DNA from: Peptococcaceae bacterium UBA4997
GTDB lineage: Bacteria; Bacillota; Dehalobacteriia; UBA4068; UBA4997
Reading direction: 5' to 3'
DNA: 8,146 bases
Assembly (NCBI GenBank): GCA_002398485.1
Contig: DGYV01000047.1
Coordinates: 6,803-14,948, forward strand
A program made the position numbers and the translations under genes. Below, piece after piece: positions 1-6,791 of this stretch; within the stretch, counting starts at the first letter, position 1; each line of letters begins with the position of its first letter. The notes under the pieces were generated by a model. The model did not search any database, was not told the origin of the DNA, and saw nothing but the letters and a program-made list of their open reading frames with translations.

Positions 1-777
1 GACTTTATTTATATTGCGGCTAAAGCCCGTATTTTTGCCAACCAGGAAAAGTCGGATTTTTTGGTATTGAATCATGATGATGAAAAAGTAAGAGAATTGG
101 CGGAAGAAGCCAAGGCTCAGGTGGTATTCTTCAGCCGTACTCATAAGCTTGAACATGGCTTTTGGGTTTCCGATAATAAAATAATTTGGCAAAAAGGTCC
201 AAAAACCATAAATATTATTGATATTGATGAAATATATATAAAGGGCGGCCATAATGTGGAAAATGCTTTGGCGGCTTGTGCTGTGTCAGCTTCTTTGGGA
301 ATAAAGGCAGAGCAAATGGCTGAGGCTTTAAAAACATTTAAAGGCGTTGCTCATAGGCAGGAATTTGTGGCCACAAAAAGAGGTGTAAAATATATAAATG
401 ACAGCAAAGGCACTAATCCCGATTCCACAAAACAGGCAATTTTAGCTTATCAAGAGCCAATGGTGCTTATTTTGGGTGGACGTAATAAAGGCAGTAAATT
501 TGATGAGCTTTTGCCTGTAATGAAAAATCATGTTAAAAGCGTGGTTTTAGTAGGTGAAGCCCGTGATGAGATTAAAGCTTGTTTAGAAGCCAATGATTTT
601 ACGGATATTCGGGAAGCAGGCAATGATTTTAACAAAGCGGTTGAATTAGCGGCGGAAGCTGCCGTAGCTGGCGATGTGGTAATGCTTTCTCCTGCTTGCG
701 CCAGCTGGGATATGTTCAAATGCTTTGAAGACAGAGGCGATTTATTTAAAAAGTTGGTATTGGCTTTACCCGATTGA
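1..777 (+). CDS. murD: UDP-N-acetylmuramoyl-L-alanine--D-glutamate ligase MurD (C-terminal part, 5' end outside window)
   Basis: Cytoplasmic ATP-dependent ligase that adds D-glutamate to UDP-MurNAc-L-Ala. The frame is open from base 1 (DFIYIAAKARIFANQ...) to the TGA at 775-777, so the window holds 258 codons, a little over half of a usual ~450-residue MurD: the end of the central ATPase domain and the whole C-terminal domain. Counting from the window edge, visible family motifs are GGHNVEN (82-88), HRQE (118-121, substrate-binding Arg), NDSKGTNP (133-140, Lys and Thr of the D-Glu/ATP site), LGGRNKG (158-164) and SPACASWDMF (230-239, with the Ser and Phe that contact D-Glu). The P-loop lies upstream and cannot be checked. 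The first ATG-like codon inside the frame (TTG at 61) is not a start; the protein simply enters from the left. The next gene, ftsW, starts 38 nt downstream. Identification is firm and no lesion is seen. Confidence 0.97.
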   Translation, partial: DFIYIAAKARIFANQEKSDFLVLNHDDEKVRELAEEAKAQVVFFSRTHKLEHGFWVSDNKIIWQKGPKTINIIDIDEIYIKGGHNVENALAACAVSASLGIKAEQMAEALKTFKGVAHRQEFVATKRGVKYINDSKGTNPDSTKQAILAYQEPMVLILGGRNKGSKFDELLPVMKNHVKSVVLVGEARDEIKACLEANDFTDIREAGNDFNKAVELAAEAAVAGDVVMLSPACASWDMFKCFEDRGDLFKKLVLALPD

Positions 778-802
778 TTAAAGCAGATTTTAAAAGTTGA
801 AA

Positions 803-810
803 AGAGGTGA
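803..810 (+). promoter_or_regulatory. ftsW ribosome binding site that decides the start
   Basis: AGAGGTGA is a strong Shine-Dalgarno match. It contains the GTG at 807, which therefore cannot be its own start, and leaves 5 nt before TTG 816. The predicted N-terminus from 816, MLVKRGKIDYW, is a usual short cytoplasmic tail for FtsW. Confidence 0.75.
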
Positions 811-815
811 GCGGA

Positions 816-1922
816 TTGCTGGTTAAAAGGGGCAAAATAGATTACTGGACATTTTTGGTTGTACTGGTCCTTTTGGGTATTGGTTTGGTAATGGTGTTGA
901 GTGCCAGCCAGTATTTTGCTCAAAACAAACCGTATGAGGATTCTTTTTACTTTTTGAAAGCACAGGCCAAAAATGCTATACTTGGTATAGTAGTTATGGT
1001 TCTGGCAATGAATATAAATTATCAAAAATATCGTAAGTTGGTTTGGCCTGCCTTGATAGGAGCATTTTTGCTGATGATGCTGATTGCGTTGACCAGCTTG
1101 GGTTCTTCTGCAAAGGGGGCGGAGCAATGGCTGGATTTGGGGTTTGTAAGGTTTCAACCTTCGGAGATCATGAAAATAGCCTTAGTGCTGTTTTTGGCTA
1201 AAAGCCTTTCCGAAAGGCGAGAAATGCTTTCCAGCTTTAGCAAAGGTTTTTTGCCGTATCTTGCCCTTATCGGTGTGGTTTGTGTGGCGGTGGCACTTCA
1301 GGATTTGGGTACGGCCATGGTTATAGCAGGTACGGCTTTTATTATGCTTTATTGTTCGGGTACCCGCCCTGCACACCTTATGATGTTGGTTGGCGCGGGC
1401 ATAGCGTTTTTTGTGTTCATGGTAATGTTGGAGCCATACCGTATGAACAGGCTGCTGGGCTTTATGGATCCCTGGTCTGATCCTTTGGGCACGGGTTATC
1501 AAACCATTCAGTCTTTACTGGCCATAGGTTCGGGCGGCTTTACGGGGGTTGGTTTGGGTGCAGGCGGTGCCAAATGGCTTTATTTACCGGAACGCCATAC
1601 TGACTTTATCTTTGCTGTAATGGCAGAGGAAACAGGGCTTTTGGGCGGTGCTTTTTTAATACTGCTTTTTATGTTTTTTGCCTGGCGTGGTTTTAACATA
1701 GCTATGAAAGTACAGGATAGCTTCGGTAGTTTGTTGGCGGCAGGTATTACTATAATGATTAGCCTGCAAGCCTTTATCAATATAGGTATTGCGGTGGGAG
1801 CACTTCCCGTTACAGGCATTACGCTGCCATTTATAAGTTATGGCGGTACTTCTTTGGTTATCTCATTGGCTGCGGTGGGGGTATTGTTGAATATTTCTCG
1901 CTTTGCCGGAATGGATAGGTGA
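816..1922 (+). CDS. ftsW: SEDS-family peptidoglycan glycosyltransferase FtsW (SpoVE-like)
   Basis: Polytopic membrane enzyme that polymerises lipid II into glycan strands at the septum, working with a class B PBP. The 368 residues match the family length and give about ten hydrophobic segments. SEDS signatures are present: GAEQWLDLGFVRFQPSEIMK (101-120), PWSDPLGTGYQTIQS (219-233), AIGSGGFTGVGLG (236-248), YLPERHTDFIFA (256-267, whose Asp263 should be the catalytic aspartate of the family) and LPVTGITLPFISYGGTSL (330-347). I chose TTG 816 rather than GTG 807, because GTG 807 sits inside the ribosome binding site AGAGGTGA (803-810), which is correctly spaced for 816. Its place between murD and murG is that of spoVE in Bacillus and ftsW elsewhere, so FtsW/SpoVE is favoured over RodA; the two former names cannot be separated by sequence alone. 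The TGA stop lies within the murG ribosome binding site. Confidence 0.95.
   Translation: MLVKRGKIDYWTFLVVLVLLGIGLVMVLSASQYFAQNKPYEDSFYFLKAQAKNAILGIVVMVLAMNINYQKYRKLVWPALIGAFLLMMLIALTSLGSSAKGAEQWLDLGFVRFQPSEIMKIALVLFLAKSLSERREMLSSFSKGFLPYLALIGVVCVAVALQDLGTAMVIAGTAFIMLYCSGTRPAHLMMLVGAGIAFFVFMVMLEPYRMNRLLGFMDPWSDPLGTGYQTIQSLLAIGSGGFTGVGLGAGGAKWLYLPERHTDFIFAVMAEETGLLGGAFLILLFMFFAWRGFNIAMKVQDSFGSLLAAGITIMISLQAFINIGIAVGALPVTGITLPFISYGGTSLVISLAAVGVLLNISRFAGMDR
1917..1922 (+). promoter_or_regulatory. murG ribosome binding site overlapping the ftsW stop
   Basis: AGGTGA includes the TGA stop of ftsW (1920-1922) and is 4 nt from ATG 1927. A TTG at 1903 is in frame but lies inside ftsW, has no ribosome binding site, and would add eight residues before the conserved MRIIITGGGTGGH start. 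Stop and binding site overlap, which predicts translational coupling of ftsW and murG. Confidence 0.75.
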
Positions 1923-1926
1923 AAAT

Positions 1927-3030
1927 ATGCGCATAATTATTACCGGCGGCGGTACCGGCGGGCATATTTATCCCGCCTTGTCTATAGCTAATGGCCTTAT
2001 AAATAAATTCAACCAAAGTGAGATCCTTTATGTTGGTTCTGAGCAGGGCCTGGAAAAAGATTTTGCCATAAGGGAAGGCTTTGCCTTTAAGGGTGTTGCC
2101 GTGGCAGGCTTGCCAAGGCCTTTATCTTTTAAAACTGTAGGCGTTTTGTTTAAAAATTTTCAAGGGTTGGCTCAATCATCTAAAGTCATTGCTAAATTCA
2201 AGCCTGATTTGGTTGTGGGCAGTGGTGGTTATGCCTGCGGGCCCATTATGCTTGCAGCGGCCTTAAAGGGTGTGCCTACATTATTGCATGAGCAGAATGC
2301 GGTAATGGGTTTAACCAATCGTATCTTAAGCCGTTTTGTGGATGTGGTATGCCTTACTTTTCCGGTAAATAATTTGCCGGATACTAAAAAATATAAATAT
2401 GTGCTTACGGGCTTGCCTGTGCGGCAGAATATAATGAAATCTTCCAGGGCTAAGGGTGTTGCCGCTTTAGGCTTGAAGCATGACTGTAAAACTATCTTGA
2501 TAACGGGCGGCAGCCAGGGCGCCAAGCACCTTAATGAAACTGTCGCAAGCCTTTGGCGGGAATTAATTGCAAGAAATATACAAATAATACACATAGCAGG
2601 TCCCAAATTGTTTGCGGCCATGCAAGAAGAAGCAGTAAAGCAGGGTTTGGGTGCTGCAGACGGTTTATACATCTATGATTATCTGCATAATATGAGTGAT
2701 GCCCTATGGGCGGCCGATGTTATCATAGGCAGAGCGGGAGCTTCCTTTTTAGCGGAAGTTGCAGCGGTAGGCAGGGCTTCTGTTTTGGTACCTTATCCTT
2801 ATGCGGCAGGCAATCATCAGGAAGCTAATGCCAAAGCACTTGCGGATGTTGGCGGCGCTACAATGATTTTGGATAAAGACCTAACAGCTGCTAACCTTAA
2901 AGAGGCGGTATTGGCTGTTTTAGAGGATGCCGCTTTGCAGCGGTCCATGGAAAACAGCGCTTTGATGCAGGGACACAGCGATGCCTTGCAGAATATAATT
3001 CAAGAAGCTTTAAAAATAACCGAGAAATAA
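1927..3030 (+). CDS. murG: UDP-GlcNAc:undecaprenyl-PP-MurNAc-pentapeptide GlcNAc transferase MurG
   Basis: Peripheral GT28/GT-B glycosyltransferase on the inner face of the membrane; it adds GlcNAc to lipid I to give lipid II, the substrate of the neighbouring FtsW. The protein is 367 residues, normal for the family. The N-terminal acceptor domain shows TGGGTGGH (6-13), the second glycine loop GSGGYACGP (98-106) and HEQNAVMGLTNR (121-132). The C-terminal donor domain shows ITGGSQGAKHLN (192-203) and the UDP-GlcNAc site, RAGASFLAEVAAVG (269-282) followed by PYPYAAGNHQEANA (289-302). These are complete and in the expected order. The start at ATG 1927 is 4 nt after the ftsW stop. The stop is followed by a 13-nt gap to murC that holds the murC ribosome binding site. 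Nothing is missing or unusual in the protein. Confidence 0.97.
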   Translation: MRIIITGGGTGGHIYPALSIANGLINKFNQSEILYVGSEQGLEKDFAIREGFAFKGVAVAGLPRPLSFKTVGVLFKNFQGLAQSSKVIAKFKPDLVVGSGGYACGPIMLAAALKGVPTLLHEQNAVMGLTNRILSRFVDVVCLTFPVNNLPDTKKYKYVLTGLPVRQNIMKSSRAKGVAALGLKHDCKTILITGGSQGAKHLNETVASLWRELIARNIQIIHIAGPKLFAAMQEEAVKQGLGAADGLYIYDYLHNMSDALWAADVIIGRAGASFLAEVAAVGRASVLVPYPYAAGNHQEANAKALADVGGATMILDKDLTAANLKEAVLAVLEDAALQRSMENSALMQGHSDALQNIIQEALKITEK

Positions 3031-3031
3031 C

Positions 3032-3037
3032 AGGAGG
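3032..3037 (+). promoter_or_regulatory. murC ribosome binding site supporting a TTG start
   Basis: A full AGGAGG consensus lies 6 nt before TTG 3044. No ATG or GTG in this frame is placed to use it, so the TTG start is well supported. Confidence 0.8.
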
Positions 3038-3043
3038 TTTCCC

Positions 3044-4432
3044 TTGAATAATATAGGCAAACATGTTTATTTTGTTGGCATAGGCGGTATTGGTATGAGT
3101 GCTTTGGCTCGCATACTTTTGGGTTTTAATATCAGAGTTTCGGGTTCAGATGTGAAAAACAGTCCTTTAGTTGAAAGCCTTAGGGAAGACGGTGCCCAAA
3201 TTTTTATTGGTCATAACGGTAAACAAATTCCTGCGGATGTGGATTTGTTTGTTTATACTTCTGCTATCAAGGGGGATAATCCGGAGTATTTACAGGCAAG
3301 GGAAAGAGGAATAAAAATCATCAGCCGTGCCGAGCTTTTGGCTATGATAATGGCGGAACGCACCAGTATTGCCATAGCGGGAGCGCATGGGAAAACCTCT
3401 ACAACCGGTATGATAGGTACTATGCTGGCCTATAACCACCTTGACCCTACTATTGTTATAGGAGGTATGCTGCCGAATATAGGAGGCAACGCCTGTTGGG
3501 GCAATGGTGAATATTTGGTTGCCGAAGCCGATGAAAGCGACGGTTCCTTTTTGATATTAAACCCCAAAATGGTTGTGGTAACCAATGTGGAAAACGATCA
3601 TTTGGATTATTACGGTACTATGGAAAAGCTGGCTGAAGCTTTTCATAAATTTATTAAGCAGGTGCCTGAAGACGGTTTTGTGGTATTGGGTACTGATAAT
3701 GCTATTTTATCAGGCTTTGCCGAAGTGGCGGATAAACCTTATATTACCTATGGTTTAAAAAACCCCAATGCCGATTATACAGTAAAAAATATTAATTATC
3801 AGGGCTTTGGTACGGTGACCGATATTTATTTTAAAGACCAATTTTTGGGTAAATTAAGGCTTTCCGTACCGGGTGAATATAATATAAGCAATGCCTTGGC
3901 GGGTGTTGCTGTTGGCAGAGCTTTGGGTTTAAGCTTTACCGAAATCGCGGATGGTCTTGCCGCTTTTGCGGGAACAGGCCGCCGTTTTGAACAACTGGGA
4001 CATAATAAAAAAGATGATATAGTAGTAGTGGATGATTATGCTCACCACCCAACCGAAATCAAAGCGGTTCTGCATGGAGCTAAAAACCTGCCTTTCAAAA
4101 GGGTAATAGGTGTATTTCAGCCGCACCGTTACAGCCGCACCAATATGCTGCAAAAGGAATTTGCCGAAGCCTTTAGCGATGCCGATATAGTTATAATCAA
4201 TGAAATTTACAGTGCTTTTGAAGCACCCATAGCAGGTGTGAGTGCTAAGCTTATTATTGATAATATGTTGCTTTTGGAGCCCAATAAAAAAGTATATTAC
4301 GGAGCTACGGAAAATGATATATTGAAACTGCTTGATGAAATAGTACAGCCCAACGATTTGGTAATGATCATGGGTGCCGGTAATATCCGTCATACGGGCG
4401 AGCTATATGCCCAAAGCTTAGCAAATAAATAG
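3044..4432 (+). CDS. murC: UDP-N-acetylmuramate--L-alanine ligase MurC
   Basis: Cytoplasmic ATP-dependent ligase that adds L-Ala to UDP-MurNAc, the first step of stem peptide synthesis and the step before MurD. The length, 462 residues, is typical. The N-terminal Rossmann-like UDP-binding domain opens with GIGGIGMSALA (12-22). The central ATPase domain has the P-loop AGAHGKTSTTGM (112-123; Lys117), EADESDGSF (161-169) and NVENDHLDYYG (181-191). The C-terminal domain has FAGTGRRFE (308-316), DDYAHHPTEI (330-339), FQPHRYSRT (358-366) and GAGNI (444-448). The set AHGKT plus DDYAHHP distinguishes MurC from MurD, MurE and MurF. Translation starts at TTG 3044 with a perfect upstream AGGAGG. The TAG stop overlaps the ribosome binding site of murB. 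All motifs expected for an active enzyme are present. Confidence 0.97.
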   Translation: MNNIGKHVYFVGIGGIGMSALARILLGFNIRVSGSDVKNSPLVESLREDGAQIFIGHNGKQIPADVDLFVYTSAIKGDNPEYLQARERGIKIISRAELLAMIMAERTSIAIAGAHGKTSTTGMIGTMLAYNHLDPTIVIGGMLPNIGGNACWGNGEYLVAEADESDGSFLILNPKMVVVTNVENDHLDYYGTMEKLAEAFHKFIKQVPEDGFVVLGTDNAILSGFAEVADKPYITYGLKNPNADYTVKNINYQGFGTVTDIYFKDQFLGKLRLSVPGEYNISNALAGVAVGRALGLSFTEIADGLAAFAGTGRRFEQLGHNKKDDIVVVDDYAHHPTEIKAVLHGAKNLPFKRVIGVFQPHRYSRTNMLQKEFAEAFSDADIVIINEIYSAFEAPIAGVSAKLIIDNMLLLEPNKKVYYGATENDILKLLDEIVQPNDLVMIMGAGNIRHTGELYAQSLANK

Positions 4433-4435
4433 GAG
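4431..4435 (+). promoter_or_regulatory. murB ribosome binding site overlapping the murC stop
   Basis: AGGAG begins within the TAG stop of murC (4430-4432) and is 8 nt before ATG 4444. An in-frame GTG at 4435 overlaps this site and is therefore rejected as the start. The overlap suggests translational coupling of murC and murB. Confidence 0.75.
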
Positions 4436-4443
4436 TGGTTAAG

Positions 4444-5352
4444 ATGAACGATTATCTTGATTTCGCCCAAAATCTGCAAACTAAAATTACAGGGAGCGTC
4501 CTTACAGACGCTCCCATGTCTGATTATACCACCTGGAAAATAGGCGGTAATGCTGATGTTTTAGCTATTCCGCAAAATCCTGCCGAACTTGCTGCTATTT
4601 TAACTATGGCAACGGAGGCAAAAATACCCCTGATGATAATCGGTAAGGGTTCTGATTTATTGGTTTCCGATAGCGGTATTAGGGGCTTGGTGGTGCAAAT
4701 AGGTGAAAAACTTAATAACATAGAATGGCTTGCGGAAAGTAAAGTAATGGTCCAGGCAGGCGTAAGTATGTCAAGCTTGGCTTGGGAATGTGCCAAAAGA
4801 AATTTAAGCGGTTTGGAATGGGCGGTGGGCATACCGGGCAATTTGGGTGGTGCTTTGATTATGAATGCGGGTGCTTACGGCAGTAATATAAGCTCCTGTG
4901 TAACCAAAATAGAAGTCATGGAATATAATGGCAAAAGGAAGTGGCTGAACAGGGATGAATTGCAATTCGGCTATCGCCATGGTTTCACGGCAGGTACTTC
5001 CGTGGTCATAAATATTGAATTGCAGCTTACGGAGGGAGATAGAACCGTAAGTGAGTTGCATATGAGGCAAATCCTGCAAACCAGAACTAAAAATCAGCCA
5101 TTGGAGTATCCTTCGGCGGGCAGTGTGTTTAAAAATCCTGAAGGTGATCACGCCGGCAGGCTTATTGAAGCGGCAGGCTGTAAAGGTATGCGTATAGGTG
5201 ATGCACAGGTATCCTTAAAACATGGCAATTTTATAGTTAATTTAGGCAATGCTAAGGCAAGTGATGTATTGGCCTTGATAAGTGATGTGCAAAAAAAGGT
5301 TTGGGAGAAATTTGCTGTACAATTAGAGACGGAGGTACGCCTGATAGGTTAA
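4444..5352 (+). CDS. murB: UDP-N-acetylenolpyruvoylglucosamine reductase MurB (type II-like)
   Basis: Cytoplasmic FAD enzyme that uses NADPH to reduce the MurA product to UDP-MurNAc. From ATG 4444 it has 302 residues, the length of the short type II MurBs of Gram-positive lineages. FAD-domain motifs are TTWKIGGNADV (29-39), GKGSDLLVSDSGIRG (67-81) and GIPGNLGGALIMNAGAYG (129-146). The substrate domain shows FGYRHGF (175-181), PSAGSVFKNP (223-232; Ser227 is the expected proton donor), AGRLIEAAGCKGMRIGDA (237-254), VSLKHGNFIVN (256-266) and a final LETEVRLIG carrying the second catalytic glutamate. The FAD loop reads GSD where GSN is usual, and FGYRHG where FGYRxS is common; both look tolerable. 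A striking stem-loop lies in codons 16-26 (see separate entry). murB overlaps the murC translation signals and is followed by murA after 30 nt, so consecutive pathway enzymes sit side by side. Confidence 0.96.
   Translation: MNDYLDFAQNLQTKITGSVLTDAPMSDYTTWKIGGNADVLAIPQNPAELAAILTMATEAKIPLMIIGKGSDLLVSDSGIRGLVVQIGEKLNNIEWLAESKVMVQAGVSMSSLAWECAKRNLSGLEWAVGIPGNLGGALIMNAGAYGSNISSCVTKIEVMEYNGKRKWLNRDELQFGYRHGFTAGTSVVINIELQLTEGDRTVSELHMRQILQTRTKNQPLEYPSAGSVFKNPEGDHAGRLIEAAGCKGMRIGDAQVSLKHGNFIVNLGNAKASDVLALISDVQKKVWEKFAVQLETEVRLIG
4489..4519 (+). repeat. Strong inverted repeat / stem-loop inside early murB
   Basis: GGGAGCGTC (4492-4500) and GACGCTCCC (4507-4515) are perfect 9-nt inverted arms around the 6-nt loop CTTACA. 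The stem extends by three more pairs (ACA 4489-4491 with TGT 4517-4519) if A4516 is bulged out. No T-run follows, so it is not a standard intrinsic terminator. It lies about 45 nt after the murB start codon, in a stretch coding for residues 16-26 ahead of the first conserved motif. Confidence 0.7.
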
Positions 5353-5353
5353 T

Positions 5354-5375
5354 GCCTCCTTACTCATAAGGGGGC
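5354..5375 (+). promoter_or_regulatory. Hairpin overlapping the murA ribosome binding site
   Basis: GCCTCCTT (5354-5361) can pair with AAGGGGGC (5368-5375) over 8 bp, one of them a G-U wobble, around the loop ACTCAT. The 3' arm is the murA ribosome binding site (AAGGGGG, 8 nt before TTG 5383). The 5' arm begins 2 nt after the murB stop, so a ribosome finishing murB would melt the hairpin. Pairing is seen in the sequence; a regulatory role is inferred. Confidence 0.55.
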
Positions 5376-5382
5376 GGCTTTA

Positions 5383-6693
5383 TTGGAAAAATTCATCATT
5401 ACAGGTGATAACCGTTTAAGAGGGGATTTAACCGTAAAAGGAGCCAAAAATGCGGTTTTGCCTATTCTGGCTGCTTGTTTGTTAAGCAATGATGTTTGCG
5501 TTTTAAATAATGTACCTAATTTGCAGGATGTAAGTGTAATGTGTGAGCTATTAAAGTCCTATGGAGCTAAAATAAGCAGGGAAGCCAGAACTCTGACTGT
5601 GGATAGCAGAAATATATCAGGCGGCGATGCACCTGCGGATGTTATCAAAAAAATGAGAGCATCTAATTTGGTTTTAGGGCCCATCTTAAGCCGTTTTCAT
5701 CAGGTGCGTTTACCTTTTCCCGGGGGTTGCGCCATTGGTATGCGCCCCATGAACTATCATTTGAAGGCTTTACAGGCATTGGGCGCGGATCTAAGGGAAA
5801 AAGGCGGCTTTATAGAGGCTTATACAACAGGCCTTTACGGCTGCGGTATTTGCCTTGATTTTCCCAGTGTAGGTGCTACGGAAAATATTATGATGGCAGC
5901 TTCCTTGGCTTATGGCACTACTGTATTGAGCAATGCTGCCCGGGAACCCGAAATCATTGATCTGGCGGATTTTCTGAAAAAGCTGGGTGCCAAAATCAAA
6001 GGTGCCGGTTCGGATATAATTGTTATAGAAGGCGTAAGTGCTTTGCATGGCGGTGAATATACGGTGATGCCTGACCGTATAGAAGCGGGTACCTTTTTAA
6101 TAGCTGCCGCAATGACGGGCGGCGATATTTACTTAAGGAATGCCAAGGCGGATGATCTTACTGCTTTGATTGCCAAATTGCGGGAAGCGGGAGCAACTGT
6201 GCAAGCAGATAATGGTGGAATTCGTTTGCAAAGCAGGGCAAGGTTAAAGTCTGTTGATATACAAACCATGCCTTATTCAGGTTTTCCAACTGATCTACAG
6301 GCACAGTTCATGGCTTTAATGACTACGGCACAGGGTAGTTCCGTGATTTCGGAAAATGTGTTCGAAAACAGGTTCAAACACGCTGAACAGTTGTGCTTGA
6401 TGAATGCGGATATTAACATACTGGGCAGGGCGGCTGTGGTAAAAGGTGTGCCTAATTTAAACGGTGCCGTGGTGAACGCAACCGATTTAAGAGCGGGTGC
6501 TGCTTTGGTTATTGCGGGTTTGGCTGCCCGTGGTGAAACTGTGGTAAAAAATGTATTCTATATAGATAGGGGCTATGAAAATATAGAAGAAAGCTTTAAT
6601 GTGTTGGGCGGCAATATAAAAAGGGTGAAATCATTAAAAAAAGCCGAGCATGTTCAGGCAGGAAAAAAAGCTGAGTGTGTAGTATCATTATAG
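5383..6693 (+). CDS. murA: UDP-N-acetylglucosamine 1-carboxyvinyltransferase MurA
   Basis: Cytoplasmic enolpyruvyl transferase that moves the enolpyruvyl group of PEP onto UDP-GlcNAc, the committed step of peptidoglycan synthesis. The 436 residues cover the two-domain EPSP-synthase-like fold. KGAKNAVLP (19-27) holds the Lys22/Asn23 pair. PGGCAIGMRP (113-122) carries Cys116 at the catalytic, fosfomycin-alkylated position, so the enzyme is predicted to be fosfomycin-sensitive. Other motifs are SVGATENIMMAA (162-173), EAGTFLIAAAMTGG (234-247), FPTDLQAQ (301-308, Asp304) and RGYENIEE (396-403, Arg396). Odd points: RPMNYH (121-126) has Asn124 where most MurAs have Asp, and about 16 residues after the usual end repeat KKAEHV/KKAECV. 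The TTG start has the binding site AAGGGGG upstream, within a possible hairpin. Many Firmicutes carry a second murA elsewhere; this is the cluster copy. Confidence 0.97.
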   Translation: MEKFIITGDNRLRGDLTVKGAKNAVLPILAACLLSNDVCVLNNVPNLQDVSVMCELLKSYGAKISREARTLTVDSRNISGGDAPADVIKKMRASNLVLGPILSRFHQVRLPFPGGCAIGMRPMNYHLKALQALGADLREKGGFIEAYTTGLYGCGICLDFPSVGATENIMMAASLAYGTTVLSNAAREPEIIDLADFLKKLGAKIKGAGSDIIVIEGVSALHGGEYTVMPDRIEAGTFLIAAAMTGGDIYLRNAKADDLTALIAKLREAGATVQADNGGIRLQSRARLKSVDIQTMPYSGFPTDLQAQFMALMTTAQGSSVISENVFENRFKHAEQLCLMNADINILGRAAVVKGVPNLNGAVVNATDLRAGAALVIAGLAARGETVVKNVFYIDRGYENIEESFNVLGGNIKRVKSLKKAEHVQAGKKAECVVSL

Positions 6694-6790
6694 TTATTAC
6701 ATAGTACTTATGATAATTTTAAATTATTGTATACCTCTGAACAGATATTTTATTTATTTTATGTGTTCAATAGTATTTTTATATAGGAAA
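6694..6790 (+). promoter_or_regulatory. AT-rich murA-ftsQ spacer, possible promoter region
   Basis: This stretch after murA is very AT-rich and codes for nothing convincing. It holds a perfect AT-only palindrome, ATAATTT-T-AAATTAT (6713-6727), and the best -10-like word is TATGAT (6709-6714), but no matching -35 is found at standard spacing. No GC-rich hairpin with a T-run follows murA, so no classical terminator separates murA from ftsQ. A promoter for ftsQ-ftsZ here is plausible from the context but not demonstrated. Confidence 0.3.
6738..6769 (+). repeat. Imperfect inverted repeat upstream of ftsQ
   Basis: TGAACAGATA (6738-6747) and TATGTGTTCA (6760-6769) are inverted arms matching at 9 of 10 positions, separated by 12 nt of A and T. 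It could be an operator or a weak RNA hairpin. It does not fit a regulator motif that I can name. Confidence 0.4.
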
Positions 6791-6791
6791 A

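Noticed and set aside
528..1157. Long open frame on the minus strand (209 codons) across murD and ftsW
   Set aside because: It lies opposite two well-conserved genes, has no ribosome binding site that I can see, and its composition is that of an antisense shadow.
1204..1218. GCCTTTC/GAAAGGC palindrome in ftsW
   Set aside because: It encodes the normal KSLSERRE stretch, has a loop of only three bases and no T-run; a coding coincidence is likely.
2323..2337. 15-nt word ATCTTAAGCCGTTTT found in both murG (2323-2337) and murA (5683-5697)
   Set aside because: Both copies encode ILSRF in the same frame within normally aligned conserved proteins, so it is shared codon use and not a mobile repeat.
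3623..3644. 8-bp perfect inverted repeat GAAAAGCT/AGCTTTTC inside murC
   Set aside because: About one such 8-bp stem is expected by chance in a window this size, and the bases code for the ordinary MurC stretch MEKLAEAFHK.
4435..4443. GTG 4435 as the murB start
   Set aside because: It overlaps the ribosome binding site AGGAG; ATG 4444 is correctly spaced.
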